Position numbers and translations under genes: made by a program. From contig JBPCXI010000032.1 in the NCBI GenBank assembly GCA_051008895.1, forward strand, positions 1 through 8,378: a stretch of DNA of 8,378 bases. Direction: 5' to 3'. The DNA is from SMWD01 sp051008895. GTDB lineage: Bacteria > Pseudomonadota > Gammaproteobacteria > Steroidobacterales > GCA-2729495. The notes beneath the pieces were generated by a model. It was given only the letters and a program-made list of their open reading frames with translations. It searched no databases and had not been told where the DNA came from. Within the stretch, counting starts at the first letter, position 1. Each line of letters starts with the position of its first letter. Of this stretch, positions 5,666-8,378 are shown in pieces.

Positions 5666-8158
5666 ATGAAGAGAGATATGCACATTCTTTGTGATCGCAC
5701 GCTGCGCCATATCGGTGTCGCGATCGCTTCTGTCGTTATCGTTAGTTGCGGCGGCGGCGCCGGAACCGAGGCACTGCCGCAGCTGAATCTGCCGACGGTG
5801 CAGAACTACAACGGCCCACCGCCCGCGTCTGACGACGTGCAGAATTTCATGCTCAGCGTGTGGGCGAACGTCGCACGACCGGATCGCTGCGGCGCCTGTC
5901 ATAGCGACGACGGCGGCCAGGCACCATTATTTGCGCGTGACGACGACGTGAATCTCGCCTACGACGCGGTACTGCCGCTCGTTGACCTCTCGTCGCCGGT
6001 CGACTCGCGGCTCGTCGTCAAGGTCGGCGGCGGCCACAACTGCTGGGAGGCCGTGCCGAGCGTTTGCGCGACGATCATGGAAGGCTGGATCGCTAACTGG
6101 GCGGGCACCGCGACTGGGGATGCCGCGCGCCAGATCAATCTGCAGGCCCCGGTGCTGAAAGACGTTGGCGACAGCAAGACTTTCCCGCCGGACTCGACGC
6201 TATTCGCGACCACGGTACATCCGATCCTGACCGCGAACTGCTCGAACTGCCATAGCTCGGGCGCCGGCGCGCAGGCGCAGACCCCGTTTTTCGCCGATGC
6301 CGATCCCGACGCGGCGTACGAAGCGGTCAAGTCCAAGATGGACCTGGACGATCCGGCAAACTCCCGTCTCGTGAACCGGTTGCGCTTCGAGTTCCATAAC
6401 TGCTGGACGGATTGTGGATCCGATGCGACTACGATGCAGACGGAAATCGAAAACTTTGCGGGTTCGATCATCCCGACATCGGTCGATCCGAACCTCGTCA
6501 TAAGCAAGGCGCTGGCGCTGTACGACGGCCTCGTCGCAAGCGGCGGCAATCGCTACGAAGCGAACCAGATTGCACTGTGGGAGTTCAAGACCGGCAGTGG
6601 CACGACCGCATTCGACACCAGCGGCGTGGACCCGGCGATCAACCTGACGCTGTCGGGCGAGGTCGAGTGGGTCGGGGGCTGGGGCATCAACGTCACGACC
6701 GGCAAGGCCCAGGGCTCGACCGCGTCGAGCAAGAAGCTGCATGACATGATCAAGGCCTCGGGGCAGTACTCGATCGAGGCCTGGGTGGTTCCCGGCAATG
6801 TGGCCCAGGAGGAGTCGCGAATCATCAGCTACTCCGCGGGCACCGCCGCGCGAAACTTCCACCTCGGCCAAACGCTGTACGCGTATGACTTCTACAATCG
6901 CAGCAGCGAGACCGACGGCAACGGTGAGCCGTTCATGCAGACGTCCGATGCCGACGAAGATCTGCAGGCGACGCTGCAACATGTCGTCGCGACGTACGAT
7001 GCGGTCACCGGCCGCCAGATCTTCGTGAACGGTGTATTCACCGACGATGCGGATCCGGTTGCCGGCGGTACCCTCGCCGACTGGGACGACACATTCGCGT
7101 TCGTCCTCGGTAACGAGGTCTCCAGCGATCGGCAATGGGCAGGCGTATTCCGCCAGGTTGCAATTCATAATCGCGTACTGACCCCGGAGCAGATTCAGCA
7201 GAACTTCGACGTCGGCGTTGGCGAGAAATTCTTCCTGCTGTTCCATGTCTCTGATGTGGTCAACATGCCGGACGCTTACATCATGTTCGAGGTCAGCCAG
7301 TTCGACAGCTACGGCTACCTGTTCAATGAACCGGTGTTCGTCAGCCTCGACGGTTCTGCGATGCCGGGTAACATTCCGCTCGCCGGCATGCGCATCGGCA
7401 TCAACGGCGCAGAGTCGCCGGTCAGCCAGGCATACGCGAACCTGAACACGGCGATCACTGATGCGAGTTACGATCCGGCGACCGGCCAGGCGCTGTCGGA
7501 CCTCGGCACGATCATCGGACTCGAGAAGGGTCCGGCGTCGGACGAGTTCTTCCTGACCTTCGAGTTGCTCGGCGCACAGACGAACGTCGTTACCGAGCCG
7601 ACGCCGCTGGCGCCGACGCCAACGGACCTGCCGCCGGCAGCCGACATCGGCGTTCGCACGTTCGACGAGATCAACCAGACGATGTCGAACATCACGACCG
7701 TGCCGAGGACGAATTCGGCAGTCGCAGCGACGTACGCGCTGGTCAAGACGCAGCTGCCGACGATCGAGGACATCGCCACGTTCTCGGCGGCACACGAGGT
7801 CGGCGTCGCGCAGCTCGCGATCCAGTACTGCGACGCGCTGGTTGAGAACTCTGCGCTGCGCACCGCGTACTTCGGCGGCGTGTTCGATTTCAGTGCTCAG
7901 CCGAGCGTTGCGTTTGCGCAGCGAGACCTGATCCTGACGCCGCTAATCGATCGGACGATGAATGCGAGTCCGATGACGTCGCAACCCACTTTCGCGGAGA
8001 TCGCCGGAGTATTGGCATACAACACACCGCCGGGCGATCCCATGAACTTGATCGATCGGTTGATCGCCAGCGACAACAGCAACGGCGAACGGACCGAAGA
8101 CATCACGAAGGCTGTATGTGCCGCCGTAATCGGCAGCGGCATCATGGCCGTACAGTAA
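5666..8158 (+). CDS. Diheme LamG-domain lipoprotein
   Basis: The product is 830 residues. The lipoprotein signal ends IVSC (Cys28), followed by GGGAG. Two similar heme-binding units come next: unit 1 with CGACH (75-79) and HNCW (124-127), unit 2 with CSNCH (192-196) and HNCW (244-247). Residues about 301-520 form a LamG/concanavalin-type domain (Laminin_G_3-like): QIALWEFKTGSGTTAFDTSG, then QYSIEAWVVP, HVVATYDAVTGRQIFVNG and AIHNRVLTPEQI are the usual landmarks. The last 300 residues (about 521-830) are not assigned: they start with FFLLFHVSDVVNMPDAYIMF, pass a Pro/Thr-rich linker near 643-660 and end in a mostly helical-looking tail. LamG domains commonly bind glycans or proteins, so the protein may bring two hemes to a surface ligand; this is inference. 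The start is set by GAGGTG at 6 nt. The following gene begins 24 nt downstream. The lipobox IVSC is acceptable though less classic than LAAC. Confidence 0.88.
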   Translation: MKRDMHILCDRTLRHIGVAIASVVIVSCGGGAGTEALPQLNLPTVQNYNGPPPASDDVQNFMLSVWANVARPDRCGACHSDDGGQAPLFARDDDVNLAYDAVLPLVDLSSPVDSRLVVKVGGGHNCWEAVPSVCATIMEGWIANWAGTATGDAARQINLQAPVLKDVGDSKTFPPDSTLFATTVHPILTANCSNCHSSGAGAQAQTPFFADADPDAAYEAVKSKMDLDDPANSRLVNRLRFEFHNCWTDCGSDATTMQTEIENFAGSIIPTSVDPNLVISKALALYDGLVASGGNRYEANQIALWEFKTGSGTTAFDTSGVDPAINLTLSGEVEWVGGWGINVTTGKAQGSTASSKKLHDMIKASGQYSIEAWVVPGNVAQEESRIISYSAGTAARNFHLGQTLYAYDFYNRSSETDGNGEPFMQTSDADEDLQATLQHVVATYDAVTGRQIFVNGVFTDDADPVAGGTLADWDDTFAFVLGNEVSSDRQWAGVFRQVAIHNRVLTPEQIQQNFDVGVGEKFFLLFHVSDVVNMPDAYIMFEVSQFDSYGYLFNEPVFVSLDGSAMPGNIPLAGMRIGINGAESPVSQAYANLNTAITDASYDPATGQALSDLGTIIGLEKGPASDEFFLTFELLGAQTNVVTEPTPLAPTPTDLPPAADIGVRTFDEINQTMSNITTVPRTNSAVAATYALVKTQLPTIEDIATFSAAHEVGVAQLAIQYCDALVENSALRTAYFGGVFDFSAQPSVAFAQRDLILTPLIDRTMNASPMTSQPTFAEIAGVLAYNTPPGDPMNLIDRLIASDNSNGERTEDITKAVCAAVIGSGIMAVQ
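5888..6463 (+). repeat. Tandem duplication of a heme domain within the LamG lipoprotein
   Basis: Residues 75-147 and 192-266 align by eye in order: CxxCH, a Pro-Phe/Leu-Phe segment (APLFA against TPFFA), D-x-AYDAV/AYEAV, L/D-D-x-SPVDSRLV against DPANSRLV, HNCW, a further Cys, an MEGWIANWAG/QTEIENFAG end. The spacing of CxxCH to HNCW is 49 against 52 residues. It is an old protein-level duplication; the DNA copies have diverged. Confidence 0.8.
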
Positions 8159-8168
8159 CCCAGGACTA

Positions 8169-8174
8169 TTGAGG
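8169..8174 (+). promoter_or_regulatory. Ribosome binding site TTGAGG
   Basis: The GAGG core lies 8 nt before the ATG at 8183, in the 24-bp gap after the LamG gene stop. It supports the start of the Tat-signal gene, which is otherwise cut by the window edge. Confidence 0.55.
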
Positions 8175-8182
8175 CTTTAGCG

Positions 8183-8378
8183 ATGCGAGGCAAACGCACG
8201 AAACGCAACTACTTCGAACCGCAGCGTCACCCGGACCACAAGCGTCCGGTCACGCGCCGCGAGTTCATCGGCCAGGGCTTCATGACGGGCGCCGCGACGG
8301 TATCCAGCGGCGGCGTTCTCAGCCTGTTCGCCGACCCGCGCGCGGCATACGCAGCGCTGTCGCCGGACTTGCAACCAA
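8183..8378 (+). CDS. Tat-exported protein, N-terminal part only; possibly DUF1501
   Basis: Sixty-five codons are present before the window ends. A basic N-terminus (about residues 1-23) leads to a twin-arginine motif TRREFI (24-29), then a mildly hydrophobic stretch GFMTGAATVSSGGVLSLF (32-49) and a likely processing region around DPRAAYAA. This is a standard Tat signal peptide, so the protein is probably folded, often with a cofactor, before export. Only the signal is visible, so the family is not shown by the sequence. Established context: DUF1501 proteins (alkaline-phosphatase-superfamily-like) carry Tat signals and are repeatedly encoded next to PSD1-type cytochromes in planctomycetes, and similar layouts occur in proteobacteria. 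DUF1501 is therefore my leading guess; DUF1552 proteins, which also accompany DUF1592-type cytochromes, are the alternative. Confidence 0.75.
   Translation, partial: MRGKRTKRNYFEPQRHPDHKRPVTRREFIGQGFMTGAATVSSGGVLSLFADPRAAYAALSPDLQP

Noticed and set aside
6200..7795. Long minus-strand open frame of about 531 codons opposite the LamG gene.
   Set aside because: Arg-rich antisense shadow of a gene with clear heme and LamG motifs.
1..8378. Mobile elements, CRISPR arrays, tRNA or rRNA genes and intrinsic terminators.
   Set aside because: No transposase-like proteins, regularly spaced repeats, tRNA-like folds or GC-rich stem plus T-run were seen; both operons continue past the window, so no operon ends inside it.

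Overview
The window looks like chromosomal DNA of a moderately GC-rich Gram-negative bacterium, most plausibly a gammaproteobacterium. The proteins suggest this: Sec lipoprotein signals, outer-membrane beta-barrel proteins ending in Phe, c-type heme motifs and a Tat signal. The taxonomic guess is inference from gene content. There are no mobile-element, CRISPR, tRNA or rRNA signals.

Layout: two tightly packed operons diverge from one 195-bp intergenic region (4243-4437). Leftward (minus strand), in transcription order: a large diheme lipoprotein with a beta-propeller, related to the hydrazine synthase alpha-subunit superfamily (1603-4242); an SH3b protein with a beta-barrel-like C-terminus (860-1600); a lipoprotein with a beta-barrel-like domain (222-890); and the start of a TlpA/ResA-type periplasmic thioredoxin (1-214, cut by the window edge). 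Rightward (plus strand): a single-heme secreted protein resembling the DUF1592/DUF1588/DUF1585 group (4438-5655); a lipoprotein with two tandem heme domains plus a LamG domain (5666-8158); and the start of a Tat-exported protein, possibly DUF1501 (8183-8378, cut by the edge). Spacers range from an overlap of 31 bp to 24 bp, so translational coupling is likely within each operon.

How they may work together: all seven products carry an export signal, three have CxxCH heme sites (five hemes in total), two are outer-membrane-like proteins, and one is a thiol-disulfide protein that could keep heme-ligating cysteines reduced. The set reads as one envelope-located redox or surface-processing module. 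In overall logic it resembles the planctomycetal pairing of PSD1-type cytochromes with DUF1501 proteins, with an HzsA-like protein and a beta-barrel pair added. Its substrate cannot be read from the sequence. No hydrazine synthase beta or gamma subunit is in the window, so the HzsA resemblance should not be taken as hydrazine chemistry.
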